Below are positions 38,935 to 49,100 of a stretch of DNA of 64,000 nucleotides, piece after piece. Below the pieces are notes generated by a model. The model was not told the DNA's origin, did no database searches, and was given only the letters and a program-made list of their open reading frames with translations. The stretch's first letter is position 1, and each line of letters opens with the position of its first letter. Location: contig NZ_JAKGBI010000002.1 of assembly GCF_021530565.1 (NCBI RefSeq), positions 310,001 to 374,000 on the forward strand. Reading direction: 5' to 3'. The position numbers were made by a program, and so were the translations under genes. The stretch is from Pseudoalteromonas sp. SMS1. GTDB taxonomy: Bacteria > Pseudomonadota > Gammaproteobacteria > Enterobacterales > Alteromonadaceae.

Positions 38935-41853
38935 TTATAAAGCAAGGGTGACCGCTTCAACTGTACACTTTACCTTATTTTCTTTCATCTTTAGGCAAGC
39001 TTTTGCCGCCTGCTCAGCATTTTCATGAACCGTAAACCCGAGAAGGTAATTATCCTGATGTGTGTCAAACACGTAAAAGGGCTTAGTGGAATATAAATGC
39101 GGCGACTTCCTTTTTAATATCCGAATGTATGTTTTTAATATGGACAAAGAATTAAACCGTCCACCACTGGCTATCACCCCTTCACGGTCTTGCAGTTGCG
39201 CCACCACCAGATCAACGTCAAGTAACACATCTCCTCTTTCTGATAACGTCACCTCGACTTTCTCTTGTTGTCGAATTCTGTCTTCTGGTCGCGCTTTGAC
39301 TCGGGCTTCGTAGCTACCCGGGCGAAGGTTGCTAAATACATAGTATCCATCAAATGCCGTTTTGGACTGTGCCACAACCTGATTTCTCTTATCCACTAAT
39401 TCTATCGTGGTATAGGGTAAAGGCAGAGCATTTCCATCTGGGCGCTTTTTGTATGCAACCCCTTCGATTTCTCCTGAATGGACTACCGGGTACTCCAAGT
39501 ATGCAATAAAGCCTCGACGTGGCGTCACTGAGCTGCCATCCTGTGCCGGTATGTAAAAAGGGTCCGGCAAAGAGTTGACGTCAAGTAGAATGTCTGTTTT
39601 ACGCTCCAGAGGCAGATTGCTCAAAAGTGCGATGCCTCTCTCATCCGTTTGCGCCTGTGCGAAGCTTTGAACTGACTTTACCCTAACCCCTTGCAATACT
39701 TCGTCTCCTTCGTCAAAAATAGCATTATTGTTATTGTCCAAGAAAACTTTCACCATAATTGAGCCTGTGCTAGCCAACCGTCGGTCTGTCATTAATAAAA
39801 CGTCACTTTGATCGGCATAACCAAGACTAAACTGACTTGATAGCCCTACTTGCCAAGTGTCGTCTTGTAGATAGCTCACATCCCCAATCAGGCGCAATCT
39901 GTCATTTTGCCAACTTAAGCCGACACCAACCTCATAGCCATCATGTAGCAACGACTTTGTATAATCAAATTCCACGTCGAGATCAGACCCAATTGATTGA
40001 CTCGCCTGCAATTGATAATCAGTGAGCTGTGCTAGTGGTTCAAGCTGATAACCCAGACTCACACGGCCATAGGTTTTCCCGATACGTCCTTGCCAGCGAA
40101 AACTACCATGTAGTTCGGAGTCAGACAGGTTAGAGTGTCTGGTGTAGTTAAGTTGGTTGCTCAATGTGCCATAGCGGGTTGTCATTGCCAGCATATTGGT
40201 TGCCATAAAGTCCGTCTGCTGCTCAAACTGCTCCCACCTAAATGTATATTGGTAATTTACCCTGACAGATCCATGGCTATATAGCTTACCGGAAGTACGT
40301 AAATAGGCCTCCTGAGAGTGTAATTTAGAAGCCTGTTCATGCGTAGGCTGACGCCTTCTATCGTTGACAACCATACTAAGTGAGTGCCCACCCACTTCCG
40401 TCCTAGCTTGTATTTGGGCTAACTGGCTCCCCAAATCATCTAGGCTAAAATCTAAGTTTATTAGTCCTCGATCCCACAAATCGAAGCTGAACCCTGTTGC
40501 TATTTGGTACTGATTCGTTAACGCTTCCAGTCCAAACCTTAAACCCGAATAAATAGCGATATCATCACTTAACCCATAATCAAATCGCGTCAGTATATTC
40601 CACCCTGAGGTCTCTGTTTCAGTGGGATCGGAGTCCAACAGAGTGCTGCCGTTGTCAATCACTGATGCATCAAAGTAATGCTCACCTTTAGCCACTGAGT
40701 TTCCGGTAACATAGTATGATCGCACGTCTTGCATTATCTGGCCTTGTGGACCGTACAGCACCACTTCAAACTCATTGCTGCCAAAATACAATTCGATATT
40801 ATCAAAGTCATATAACCCAGATTGGATGTCTAACTGCTGCCCAATCATCAACCCATTATGATAAAGCTCCGCATCCCAATTAACTTGCACTTCACCGCTG
40901 ATCCTAACTCGCTGGGTGTCGACCTCTTTGTACAAAGGCCGATCGGTCATTCTGATACCCAGAGCATGAGCAGACTGATAGCTTCTACCAATCTGCGTGC
41001 CCAATATATCTCCAACTTCCAGTTGATTTACTGCTAATGGCCCTAGATTTATTGATTCTTGATACCCTCGCCGCGCTTGCAACCGACTTTGTCTAATTAA
41101 CTGATGCTCATTACCTCGTATGAAGTAATTGGTATTCCATCGAGCGATATCGTGGCTACCTTGCATGGTGTAGTCTGCATGCATGCCACCTTCTGTGGCT
41201 TTAAAACCCACCTGAAAATCGAGTAATGGCGCACTCCAAGTTAGATAGGGACTCGCTTGCCATGGTAAAACGGACTGAGGGTGTGCTGACTTAGTAGCAA
41301 TTGTGCGGTTTTTTCGTGCCAATCGCTGTTCAATTGGTAACGTTTGCTGGCTGTTAACCTGCACCGTGAGATCCTGATAATCAATCACAAAATTAAGTCT
41401 AAACCAATGAGCTAACAGATTGGCATCGACAAAAATTTCGCCCTCTAGATTGCGCCATTGTGAATCATTAAAATGTACAGTGCGACCCTTAATAACCGCC
41501 TGGTTCGCACTCAAGTTCAACAAAAAAGAGTGTTTTGGCTCAATAAACCAACCAAGGTATTGTGGCGGCGTTGTGCCTCGTTGCGGGGTGATTGCAAAAT
41601 CCAAACTAGAAAACAAACTTGGCAGCGCTATCTGAATACTGTCGTGTGTTTTAATTGCGAAGACTTCTGCGATATAGTGCTCTTTTACATACAGAGAAAG
41701 TAACAACTCTTCGCCTGTTGTGATACGTGAACCACCAATATGCTCAACACCAACATCAATATGCATGGCGCCAGTGGTTGTTTTAGCGGCCACGTGTATG
41801 CTCATGCAAAGCACTATCCCCCACACATACAGGGTGCTTAAGTATTGCAACAT
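38935..41853 (-). CDS. Outer-membrane usher, chaperone-usher system, with extra C-terminal domains
   Basis: A 972-residue usher with a signal peptide (residues 1-23, ending HVAA). Typical usher parts are an N-terminal domain (about 30-170), then a long beta-barrel with GLPGPLAVNQLEVGD-like motif LGPLAVNQLEVGDILGTQIG and NHSLSM-like strands. Residues 320-380 (NWDAELYHNGLMIGQQLDIQ, GLYDFDNIELYFGSNEFEVV) match the plug/entry region. Residues 690-850 add SdrD-B/carboxypeptidase-regulatory-like beta modules (VKVFLDNNNNAIFDEGDEVL; PGSYEARV). The last 60 residues end with a SPOR-like stretch carrying two cysteines. The usual usher size is about 800-850. It is the last gene of a five-gene operon. Confidence 0.78.
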   Translation of the reverse strand: MLQYLSTLYVWGIVLCMSIHVAAKTTTGAMHIDVGVEHIGGSRITTGEELLLSLYVKEHYIAEVFAIKTHDSIQIALPSLFSSLDFAITPQRGTTPPQYLGWFIEPKHSFLLNLSANQAVIKGRTVHFNDSQWRNLEGEIFVDANLLAHWFRLNFVIDYQDLTVQVNSQQTLPIEQRLARKNRTIATKSAHPQSVLPWQASPYLTWSAPLLDFQVGFKATEGGMHADYTMQGSHDIARWNTNYFIRGNEHQLIRQSRLQARRGYQESINLGPLAVNQLEVGDILGTQIGRSYQSAHALGIRMTDRPLYKEVDTQRVRISGEVQVNWDAELYHNGLMIGQQLDIQSGLYDFDNIELYFGSNEFEVVLYGPQGQIMQDVRSYYVTGNSVAKGEHYFDASVIDNGSTLLDSDPTETETSGWNILTRFDYGLSDDIAIYSGLRFGLEALTNQYQIATGFSFDLWDRGLINLDFSLDDLGSQLAQIQARTEVGGHSLSMVVNDRRRQPTHEQASKLHSQEAYLRTSGKLYSHGSVRVNYQYTFRWEQFEQQTDFMATNMLAMTTRYGTLSNQLNYTRHSNLSDSELHGSFRWQGRIGKTYGRVSLGYQLEPLAQLTDYQLQASQSIGSDLDVEFDYTKSLLHDGYEVGVGLSWQNDRLRLIGDVSYLQDDTWQVGLSSQFSLGYADQSDVLLMTDRRLASTGSIMVKVFLDNNNNAIFDEGDEVLQGVRVKSVQSFAQAQTDERGIALLSNLPLERKTDILLDVNSLPDPFYIPAQDGSSVTPRRGFIAYLEYPVVHSGEIEGVAYKKRPDGNALPLPYTTIELVDKRNQVVAQSKTAFDGYYVFSNLRPGSYEARVKARPEDRIRQQEKVEVTLSERGDVLLDVDLVVAQLQDREGVIASGGRFNSLSILKTYIRILKRKSPHLYSTKPFYVFDTHQDNYLLGFTVHENAEQAAKACLKMKENKVKCTVEAVTLAL

Positions 41854-41861
41854 TACTTCAC

Positions 41862-42674
41862 TTATTGTGACAGGGTGAGTGCAAAAATCCTTTGCGCCAA
41901 TGTTTTACCTGCGTATTCTTCCTGTCCATCATACGTTACTTTTAGCTGACCGCGACCCGCTATTTTCTTGCCAGATAGTATATTGAGCTCAATATTTGCT
42001 TTCGCGACTTCAGGGTAAATTGCAAAATTGTTTGCAACCGACACCCGATGCCATTGCTCCGAGTTATGCGCTTTCCAATAAGCCTGTATTTTGCCAAATG
42101 CACTTGCATAACCCTGTCGGCTTATATCCACATGGATTACTTGCTGACCAGCACTATTTAGCTTTAGATGTGCACCGCCAATCGTGACAGTCGGTATAGA
42201 GGTTTGCTTTCGGTACATAATTGGAATGCTATAACTCAAAATCATATTGAGATTAATGCCAATGGCTTGGGAGACTCGATGTTGTTCAGTGGGTAATGCT
42301 TGAAAAAACAAGTGAGAGCGGTACTCACCATGTGTCATATCTTTTTTGCGTCTGAGTGCCAACTTGACAACTTGCCTTTCTCCAGGCCCGAGGTGAACCT
42401 GTTTTGGCGTCATTCGTACCATATGACTCAACTGCCAGGGGCCAACCTCATCAGCCGCTAAATCCCTATAACCTCCAGCTGCCAACGCCTGTTTTTCTTT
42501 CCACCCTAACCGATAGGTTTTTTCTTCTTGGCTGTTATTAATCAAGAAAACCTTTGCGGTGCGTTGACGTTCATCAAATACGACCCTTGTAGGTGATATC
42601 ATTAGGCTAGCTTGGACTAAATTACTGAGTAAACCTGCAACTAAAAGACCAGTAAAAACAAATATTTTTTTCAT
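41862..42674 (-). CDS. Periplasmic chaperone, PapD-like
   Basis: A 270-residue protein with a signal peptide (residues 1-22). The immunoglobulin-fold chaperone pattern is present: SLMISPTRVVFDERQRTAKV, then LINNSQEEKTYRLGWKEKQA and, in domain 1's last strand, GERQVVKLALRRKKDMTHGE YR, which holds the conserved R of the donor strand. The second domain (residues 150-270) is more divergent. It lies between the subunit genes and the usher gene, the canonical chaperone position. Confidence 0.82.
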   Translation of the reverse strand: MKKIFVFTGLLVAGLLSNLVQASLMISPTRVVFDERQRTAKVFLINNSQEEKTYRLGWKEKQALAAGGYRDLAADEVGPWQLSHMVRMTPKQVHLGPGERQVVKLALRRKKDMTHGEYRSHLFFQALPTEQHRVSQAIGINLNMILSYSIPIMYRKQTSIPTVTIGGAHLKLNSAGQQVIHVDISRQGYASAFGKIQAYWKAHNSEQWHRVSVANNFAIYPEVAKANIELNILSGKKIAGRGQLKVTYDGQEEYAGKTLAQRIFALTLSQ

Positions 42675-42681
42675 ATATCAA

Positions 42682-43185
42682 TCAGTAATTAACTTCAATA
42701 TTTGCCCATACCCGATACGTGCCATCTGGGTATTGAGCTGGGCTTGGGGTGATCTCAATAGTGCCGCCAATGTTAAGTTGTGCATTGCCGAGGGTATCGC
42801 TGAACACCCTATCTGTATGTTCCAGCTGGATCAGGTTAACCCCTGAAACGGCCAAGTTACTGTGAGACATGTGAGGTGTGATGATACTGGTACTGACAGC
42901 AATATTTGTTTGCGCAGGCAATGAAGACAACACAATACTCGCTGCTTGAGCACCAGTGACCAGGTGTACACCGCCATTGGTTGTACTTTGGCCATTGGCT
43001 CGCACCTGAACACGACTCACTTGTGCATGGTCAGCGATTAAAATTGTGCCAAAGTCTAACGGTCTTTCAACAATTATACGTGCATAACCCTCAAAGCTCA
43101 TCGCTGCACTCAGCCCAACTGCGCCAATTAAAAGCACACTTTTTTTGCGGTACTTCTGTGTTAGTGCGGCACTATTCAAGTTCAT
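42682..43185 (-). CDS. Putative pilus subunit, DUF4402-like
   Basis: A 167-residue secreted protein (signal peptide about residues 1-36 ending EGYA). The domain RPLDFGTILIADHAQVSRVQ, then G-x-SIVLSSLPAQTNIAVSTS and ends DGTYRVWANIEVNY, the LDG-Y-x-G-x(2,3)-V-Y ending being typical of DUF4402 adhesin/pilin proteins. Its last strand could be the site that the chaperone completes. It follows the first subunit gene by 6 bases. Confidence 0.68.
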   Translation of the reverse strand: MNLNSAALTQKYRKKSVLLIGAVGLSAAMSFEGYARIIVERPLDFGTILIADHAQVSRVQVRANGQSTTNGGVHLVTGAQAASIVLSSLPAQTNIAVSTSIITPHMSHSNLAVSGVNLIQLEHTDRVFSDTLGNAQLNIGGTIEITPSPAQYPDGTYRVWANIEVNY

Positions 43186-43191
43186 CTACAC

Positions 43192-43785
43192 CTAGTAGCT
43201 CACTTCAATGGTAAAGGTGCCACTGTAGCTGCCATCTAGATAATTAGCGGTACCGCCGGTTGTTGTTTTTAACGTAGCGCCAATGTTAAACAAGGCTTCA
43301 CCTTTATCATCAACCTGTATTTGATTACCTGTCACATCCTGTTGGCTCAAAGCCCCTGTTTCGATGTAATAAGTAAATGTATCCATAGTGAAGCCTGCGG
43401 CATTTGGATTACCTCCTGATAACACAATATTGGTTTCTACCGGATCAGTAATCGTCAATGTGGCAAACGGCACCACACCAGAAATTTTAAATTGCGCTGG
43501 CGCTCCCGCTTCGAGAATAGAGATCTCCGCTTTTGTGATGTCTGTTGACGTGACACTCGCGGATTTACCGGTATCTGCGGGAATAATTAGTGTTGCGGTA
43601 TCTGTGCCCGTTGTATCTGCTTTCGCACGAATGGTACCAAAGAGTAAGTCAGATTGCTTTTCAAGTTCAAAAGCATTTTTAACCGTTACTTTGGCTTCAA
43701 ATGTTCTTTGCTCACCCGCGTTTGATGCACAAGCTATTAAAGCCAACGTGCTAACAAAGCTGATTTTTCTAAAATTATTTTTCAT
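43192..43785 (-). CDS. Putative pilus subunit, DUF4402 family, major subunit candidate
   Basis: A 197-residue protein with a signal peptide (residues 1-24, ending ASNAGEQ). DUF4402 pattern: FEAKVTVKNAFELEKQSDLL FGT, VPFATLTITDPVETNIVLSG, GEALFNIGATLKTTTGGTAN and YLDGSYSGTFTIEVSY. Being the first, more acidic, Thr-rich subunit, it is the likely major one (inference). A 161-base gap upstream separates it from the lipoprotein gene and may hold a promoter. Confidence 0.72.
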   Translation of the reverse strand: MKNNFRKISFVSTLALIACASNAGEQRTFEAKVTVKNAFELEKQSDLLFGTIRAKADTTGTDTATLIIPADTGKSASVTSTDITKAEISILEAGAPAQFKISGVVPFATLTITDPVETNIVLSGGNPNAAGFTMDTFTYYIETGALSQQDVTGNQIQVDDKGEALFNIGATLKTTTGGTANYLDGSYSGTFTIEVSY

Positions 43786-43946
43786 CGTGTTATCCTTTAA
43801 AAATCACTTTGGAAGAACTTGTGATTTAAAAGTACTTCTATTATTAAGCCCAAAAAGAGTATAAGCTCTAAAAAAATATCAAAGTTCCTTTTTTAACAAG
43901 CTACAATCTACATACCCTGCATATACAAAATTCAATCTAATTTGAT

Positions 43947-44558
43947 TTATAATTGCCGACAACGTTTGGCGATATTAGCCATTGCTTTGCAAAATACGCT
44001 CGCTTCTTGTAAAGAGGCAAACCCAGTTGCTGTAACATAGTAAAGGTGTTGCTGCTCGTCAGGTTCTACAAGCTGGGGGCGCACAGCGCTAAATACCAAA
44101 TGGTAGTGCTGCCTCACTTTCGTAAGTCGCGCTTCAATGGTGTCAACCTGACGCAAAGCCATGTCACGTTTCATGTGAATACCTAGTACCAAGTCCGGTA
44201 TTATCACCTCTTTTTCTGCGACATTTTGTTCTCTGGCCAACTGTGTAGCGTGTACTTCACTATACGGTGCTGCATGTCTAATCGTTTCTTGCTCTGGGTT
44301 AAGATGAGTTTGAACGTCTGTCACCTGTGCTTCTGCAGACAACAGAGCAAGTAATTGACCCAAGTCTCCTTCCATCTTTGCAAGGCGCTCAATACTGGCT
44401 TTATTTTTATCGTAAGAAGCAATCATGCTTTTATGCGCCTGTATTGCTTCTTGCTGAGCTATTTTTTCTTCTAATGAAAGCGTCGAGCTTACACACCCAG
44501 ACAATCCCAAAAAAATAAACAATAACACCCCATTTTTAGACCACGGTGTGGTAAACAT
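43947..44558 (-). CDS. Lipoprotein with SPOR-like C-terminus, chaperone-usher locus
   Basis: A 203-residue protein with lipobox LSGC (about residue 22). A coiled-coil region (about 30-80) and a KK-R stretch (140-160) follow. The last 45 residues (QHLYYVTATGFASLQEASVF, then CKAMANIAKRCRQL) resemble a SPOR-like fold with two cysteines. The usher's C-terminus has the same spacing (GFTVHENAEQAAKACLKMKE then KCTVEAV). No named family recognised. It heads the leftward operon and might anchor or gate the structure at the wall (speculative). Confidence 0.58.
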   Translation of the reverse strand: MFTTPWSKNGVLLFIFLGLSGCVSSTLSLEEKIAQQEAIQAHKSMIASYDKNKASIERLAKMEGDLGQLLALLSAEAQVTDVQTHLNPEQETIRHAAPYSEVHATQLAREQNVAEKEVIIPDLVLGIHMKRDMALRQVDTIEARLTKVRQHYHLVFSAVRPQLVEPDEQQHLYYVTATGFASLQEASVFCKAMANIAKRCRQL

Positions 44559-44757
44559 ACTGCAAGACCCAAGCTAAGATATTTAACAAGACATACCAGT
44601 CTTTATGTAGGCCTTTAGACTGACTAAAAAATGCTTATTTGTCCATAAAAAAGGATAAAAAGCTTACCTTTCGATTAAAAAACAACCTAAAAGTATGTTA
44701 TTGAGCAAAAAAACAAACTTCTTCTTTGTATTTATAAAGGAACAAAAGGGAATAAAA

Positions 44758-44779
44758 AAGCAGCACACCAGTCCTGCTT
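44758..44779 (-). terminator. Terminator of thyA
   Basis: AAGCAG/CTGCTT with a 10-base loop is followed on the minus strand by a run of T (44753-44758), 10 bases after the thyA stop. Confidence 0.65.
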
Positions 44780-44789
44780 TTATGATTTT

Positions 44790-45641
44790 TTATACTGAGA
44801 AAGGGTATTGGATTGCGTCGTGATGTTGATAGTTTGTAACTTCAAAGTCGTCCAAAGTGACCCACGTTTCTAAATCTTCAAACGTTTTAATATCTGGGTT
44901 GATATGTAACTGCGGAGATTCAAATGGCGTACGCTTGAGCTGTACATCACGCATCAACTCTAACTGGTCTTCATAAATGTGCGCATTTACAATTTTGTGG
45001 AACGCCTTGCCTGGTTTTAACCCCGTAATTTGTGCCACTAACTTTAACAGAGTAAAAACTTGAATAGCGTTAAAGTTACCACCTAAAGGCACATCTTGAC
45101 TGCGCTGATAACTGTTAAGATATAACACCCCATCCAAGATTGAAAACTGATGTTGAAACATACATGGGCGTAAACAGCCTAAATGGAAAGAGCCAGGGTG
45201 ATAGAACGTGATGATTTCGCCTCGATTATCGATTCCCTTTGATAAATCGTTGATCACTTGCTTAACCAAATCAACGCTTCCGCCGTCTGGTTTAGGGTAA
45301 TTTCTCGCAACAGCACCATACACAAAGCCCATATCGTCTTCACCTTTACGATTAGGGTTATTGAGCCAATCTTGGTTATCATTTGCGTTGGCATTCCATG
45401 TGTTACAGCCTAACTTTCTGAATTGTGCTGCGCTGTCATAACCACGCAAATAACCCAATAGTTCTGCAATTGCAGCTTTCCAGTAACTTTTTCTTGTGGT
45501 GACCAGTGGAAATTCATTGTTATCAACGTGATAGGTCAGATCAGCGTTGATCACGGTTAGGCATCTTTTACCAGTTCTGGTGTTTTCTACCCATTTGCCT
45601 TCATCCACGATACGCTGGCATAAGTCCAAATATTGCTTCAT
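44790..45641 (-). CDS. thyA: Thymidylate synthase
   Basis: A 283-residue enzyme converting dUMP to dTMP with methylene-tetrahydrofolate. Conserved stretches are the folate/dUMP loop [20 protein letters not shown], the catalytic cysteine in [34 protein letters not shown] and [16 protein letters not shown]. The length and the inserted segments (residues 60-125) are those of the Vibrio/Pseudoalteromonas type, longer than the 264 of E. coli. In E. coli it abuts lgt; here about 6.6 kb of metal-resistance genes separate them. Confidence 0.94.
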   Translation of the reverse strand: MKQYLDLCQRIVDEGKWVENTRTGKRCLTVINADLTYHVDNNEFPLVTTRKSYWKAAIAELLGYLRGYDSAAQFRKLGCNTWNANANDNQDWLNNPNRKGEDDMGFVYGAVARNYPKPDGGSVDLVKQVINDLSKGIDNRGEIITFYHPGSFHLGCLRPCMFQHQFSILDGVLYLNSYQRSQDVPLGGNFNAIQVFTLLKLVAQITGLKPGKAFHKIVNAHIYEDQLELMRDVQLKRTPFESPQLHINPDIKTFEDLETWVTLDDFEVTNYQHHDAIQYPFSV

Positions 45642-45879
45642 TTATGTAACCCTATCACTTAGCTTAATTCTAATGGGCGATATCATACACTGCCTCCCCG
45701 AATGACACCAACATTGTCACCGTGAGTTTCACTTAAGTTCGTTCAACTTTAACGGAAACAAGGTGCGACACACCCTTTTAAAATAAAAAATTCCAAGTTT
45801 TTATAATAAACAATTAACTAATTTATATTCAGCTGATAGATTAACCATGGAAAAACAATAATTAGATAAGGAAAGTAAT

Positions 45880-46074
45880 ATGAAGTTAGTAATTAAAAAG
45901 AACAATCTAAAACGCTTATCGGGCGAGAAAGCCATGAACTCACAACAAACTCAATTGGTGGCTGGTGGTGAGCCTGACCTCTGTCCCACTGTAGGTAATG
46001 CAGCCTGTATGGTGGCACAAAATAACAGTGGCTGCTTTACCGCTCGAGAACAAGATTGTCCTGTTGAGTTTTAA
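45880..46074 (+). CDS. Small double-glycine leader peptide, putative RiPP or microcin-like precursor
   Basis: A 64-residue product, the only plus-strand gene between thyA and mutH. Residues 1-31 are a basic leader (MKLVIKKNNLKRLS, then QTQLVAGGE), with a Gly-Gly just before a cleavage point. The remaining 33 residues form a putative core with four cysteines spaced C-x7-C-x8-C-x7-C (in DLC PTVGNAAC MVAQNNSGC FTAREQDC). Leader and core look like the short GG-type natural-product precursors known from several marine gammaproteobacteria and Bacteroidetes. AAGGAAA precedes the ATG. No maturase, peptidase or exporter gene is next to it. Function is inferred from the leader pattern alone. Confidence 0.6.
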   Translation: MKLVIKKNNLKRLSGEKAMNSQQTQLVAGGEPDLCPTVGNAACMVAQNNSGCFTAREQDCPVEF

Positions 46075-46085
46075 ACGCTCTCACC

Positions 46086-46112
46086 GAAGCAATACCAAGA
46101 AGGTATTGCTTC
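46086..46112. terminator. Perfect stem-loop between the small peptide gene and cusA
   Basis: An 11-bp perfect stem GAAGCAATACC/GGTATTGCTTC with a 5-base loop lies 11 bases after the peptide stop and 10 bases from the end of the convergent efflux gene. It lacks a T tract on both strands, so it may act as a stability or weak bidirectional terminator element. Confidence 0.5.
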
Positions 46113-46121
46113 AAAATAGAG

Positions 46122-49100
46122 TTAGCTTTTGGTGCGTAAGGACCTATTAAATCGTTCAATTTCACCGCGTTTAAGTAAACTATAAACGGCAGGCAACACA
46201 ACCAGTGTTAGCAGCACTGCACTACTCATCCCACCAACCATAGGCGCCGCAATACGACTCATTACTTCAGAACCTGTTCCCGTGCCATAGAGGATAGGGA
46301 GTAAGCCGATAATAATCGTTGCAACGGTCATCATTACCGGACGTACACGCAACCCCGCTCCCTGTAATAATGCTTGAGTATAACTCTCCTCTGAGATGGG
46401 TGTAGACGTTGACACCGCTTTTGCCTTTAAACCCGCTAGCGCTTGGTTTAGGTACACAAGCATGATCACACCGATTTCAACCGCAACCCCTGCTAACGCA
46501 ATAAACCCAACGCCCGCAGCCACCGAAAAGTTGAATCCTTCCATATACATTAACCACAATCCCCCAATTAAGGCCATCGGAAGCGTGACAATGATTAGGG
46601 CGACTTCGCTCAGAGCTCTGAAGCTCATATATAAAAGAATGACTATGATGGCCAACGTCAAAGGCAACACATATGACAACTTAGCTTGCGCCCTTTGCAT
46701 ATATTCATATTGACCAGCCCATGTTATTGAATATCCGACCGGCAACTCAAGCTCCTGCGCCAAATATGCTCGCGCATTGCTGACATAACTGCCGATGTCG
46801 ACGCCGTCGATGTCTATAAACGTCCAGCCATTGATACGTGCATTTTCACTTTTGATGCCTGGGGGTCCATTTTCAATATACACACGAGCGATATCCCCCA
46901 GTGCGATTCGTTGCCCAGTGGGTGTGATCACTGGTAACCGAGATAGCTGTTCAGGTGAATCACGGTAATCCTGCGGATATCTGACATTGACAGGGTAGCG
47001 CTCTTGTCCTTCAATCGTTTGGGTTACATTCATCCCGCCAATAGCGGTAGAAACCACTTGTTGTACGTCTGAAATATTAAGCCCAAACCGGCTTGCTTTG
47101 TCACGGGAAATATCAACTTTGATATAGCGCCCCCCAGCTACACGCTCAGAGTAAACTGAAGCGGTGCCTTCAACATTGGGTAAAATCCGCTCAATTTGCT
47201 GCCCAATATCTTGAATTATACTCATATCTGGGCCCGCAACTTTAATACCCACCGGCGTTTTAATGCCTGTAGCAAGCATGTCTATACGTGTTTTAATCGG
47301 CATAACCCAAGCATTGGTGACACCCGGTAATTTAACCAATTGGTCAAGTTCCGCTTTCAAGCTTTCTGTGGTGACTCCCTCACGCCACTGTGATTGTGGC
47401 TTGAGTTGAATGAAGGTTTCAATCATTGTCAGCGGAGCCGGATCGGTGGCGGTTTCTGCCCGACCGACCTTGCCAAACACATTGTCGACCTCTGGCACTG
47501 TGCGAATCAATTTATCCGTTTGTTGTAGCAGCTCTCTCGCTTTACCAATTGAGATCCCTGGGTAAGTCGTTGGCATATACATGAGATCACCTTCGTCCAA
47601 TGGAGGAATAAATTCGCTGCCTATTTTATTGAGTGGATAAAAACCAATCGCAGTGACAACAACAGCAACTAAGACTGTCAGTTTAGGGAATCTCATGACT
47701 TGTTTTAGCACAGGTAAATATAGTGCAATCAAAGCCTTATTCAGAGGGTTTTTACCTTGAGGCACGACTTTGCCGCGAATGAAGTAGCCCATTAAAACTG
47801 GCACTAGGGTGATAGCTAACCCAGCTGATGCGGCCATCGCATACGTTTTGGTATAAGCCAAAGGCGCAAACATACGGCCCTCTTGTGCTTCCAATATAAA
47901 CACAGGTAAAAACGATACGGTAATGATCATCAAGCTAAAGAAAAGTGCGGGGCCTACTTCAGAAGCGGCCTTGGCAACAATTTGCCAGCGGTTATCTTCT
48001 GTGAGCGGGGTTTTCTCCATATGCTTGTGCATATTTTCAATCATTACTATGGCGCCATCGGTCATGGCACCGATGGCAATCGCTATCCCTCCTAACGACA
48101 TGATATTGGCGTTAATACCTTGGAAGTGCATAATAATAAAAGACACAAGGATCCCTAAAGGCAGTGTTACCACTGCGACAATGGATGAGCGCAGATGAAA
48201 CAAAAACACCACGCATACCAACGCAACAACGGCTAACTCTTCAAGTAGCTTGCTCCATAAGTTGTTCACCGCACGCTCAATCAGTTGAGAACGATCATAA
48301 ACAGGCACAATCTCAACGCCTGCGGGCAGCGATTTCTTTAGTGAAGCTAATTTGGCCTGCACTCCCTTTATCGTTTGCTGCGCATTCTCGCCATACCGCA
48401 TCACAACGATGCCGCCAACCACTTCGCCCTCTCCATTGAGTTCAGCAATACCACGTCGCATCTGTGGTCCCACTTGTACATTGGCCACATCGCCAATCGT
48501 CAGCGGAGTGCCTTTTATATTAATACCCAGTGGTATGGCTTCAATATCTGCAACAGATTTTATATATCCTGTCGCAGCCACCATGTACTCAGCTTCGGCC
48601 ATTTCAACCACTGACGCACCAGTTTCTCTGTTACCTTTCTTCAAAGCGACTTCAATCAGGCTTAATGGCACATCATAAGCTCTTAATTTATCTGGATTTA
48701 CTTCAACTTGATATTGTTTAACCATGCCGCCCACAGCTGCAACCTCGGATACCCCAGCAACCGTTTGCAATTCATATTTTAAAAACCAGTCCTGAATACT
48801 GCGCAATTGGCTAATATCATGGTTACCCGAACGATCTGTAAGTGCATAGATATAGACCCAACCCACACCTGTCGCATCAGGACCTAATTGCGGCTTTGCG
48901 GTGTCAGGTAGGCTTGCTGAGACTTGGCTTAAATACTCTAGTACACGACTGCGTGCCCAGTACAAATCCGTATCATCATCAAAAATAATGTAGACATAAG
49001 AGTCGCCAAAAAAAGAAAAACCACGTACCGTTCTGGCGCCTGGAACCGACAGCATGGCTGTCGTAAGCGGAAACGTCACTTGGTCTTGAACCACCTGTGG

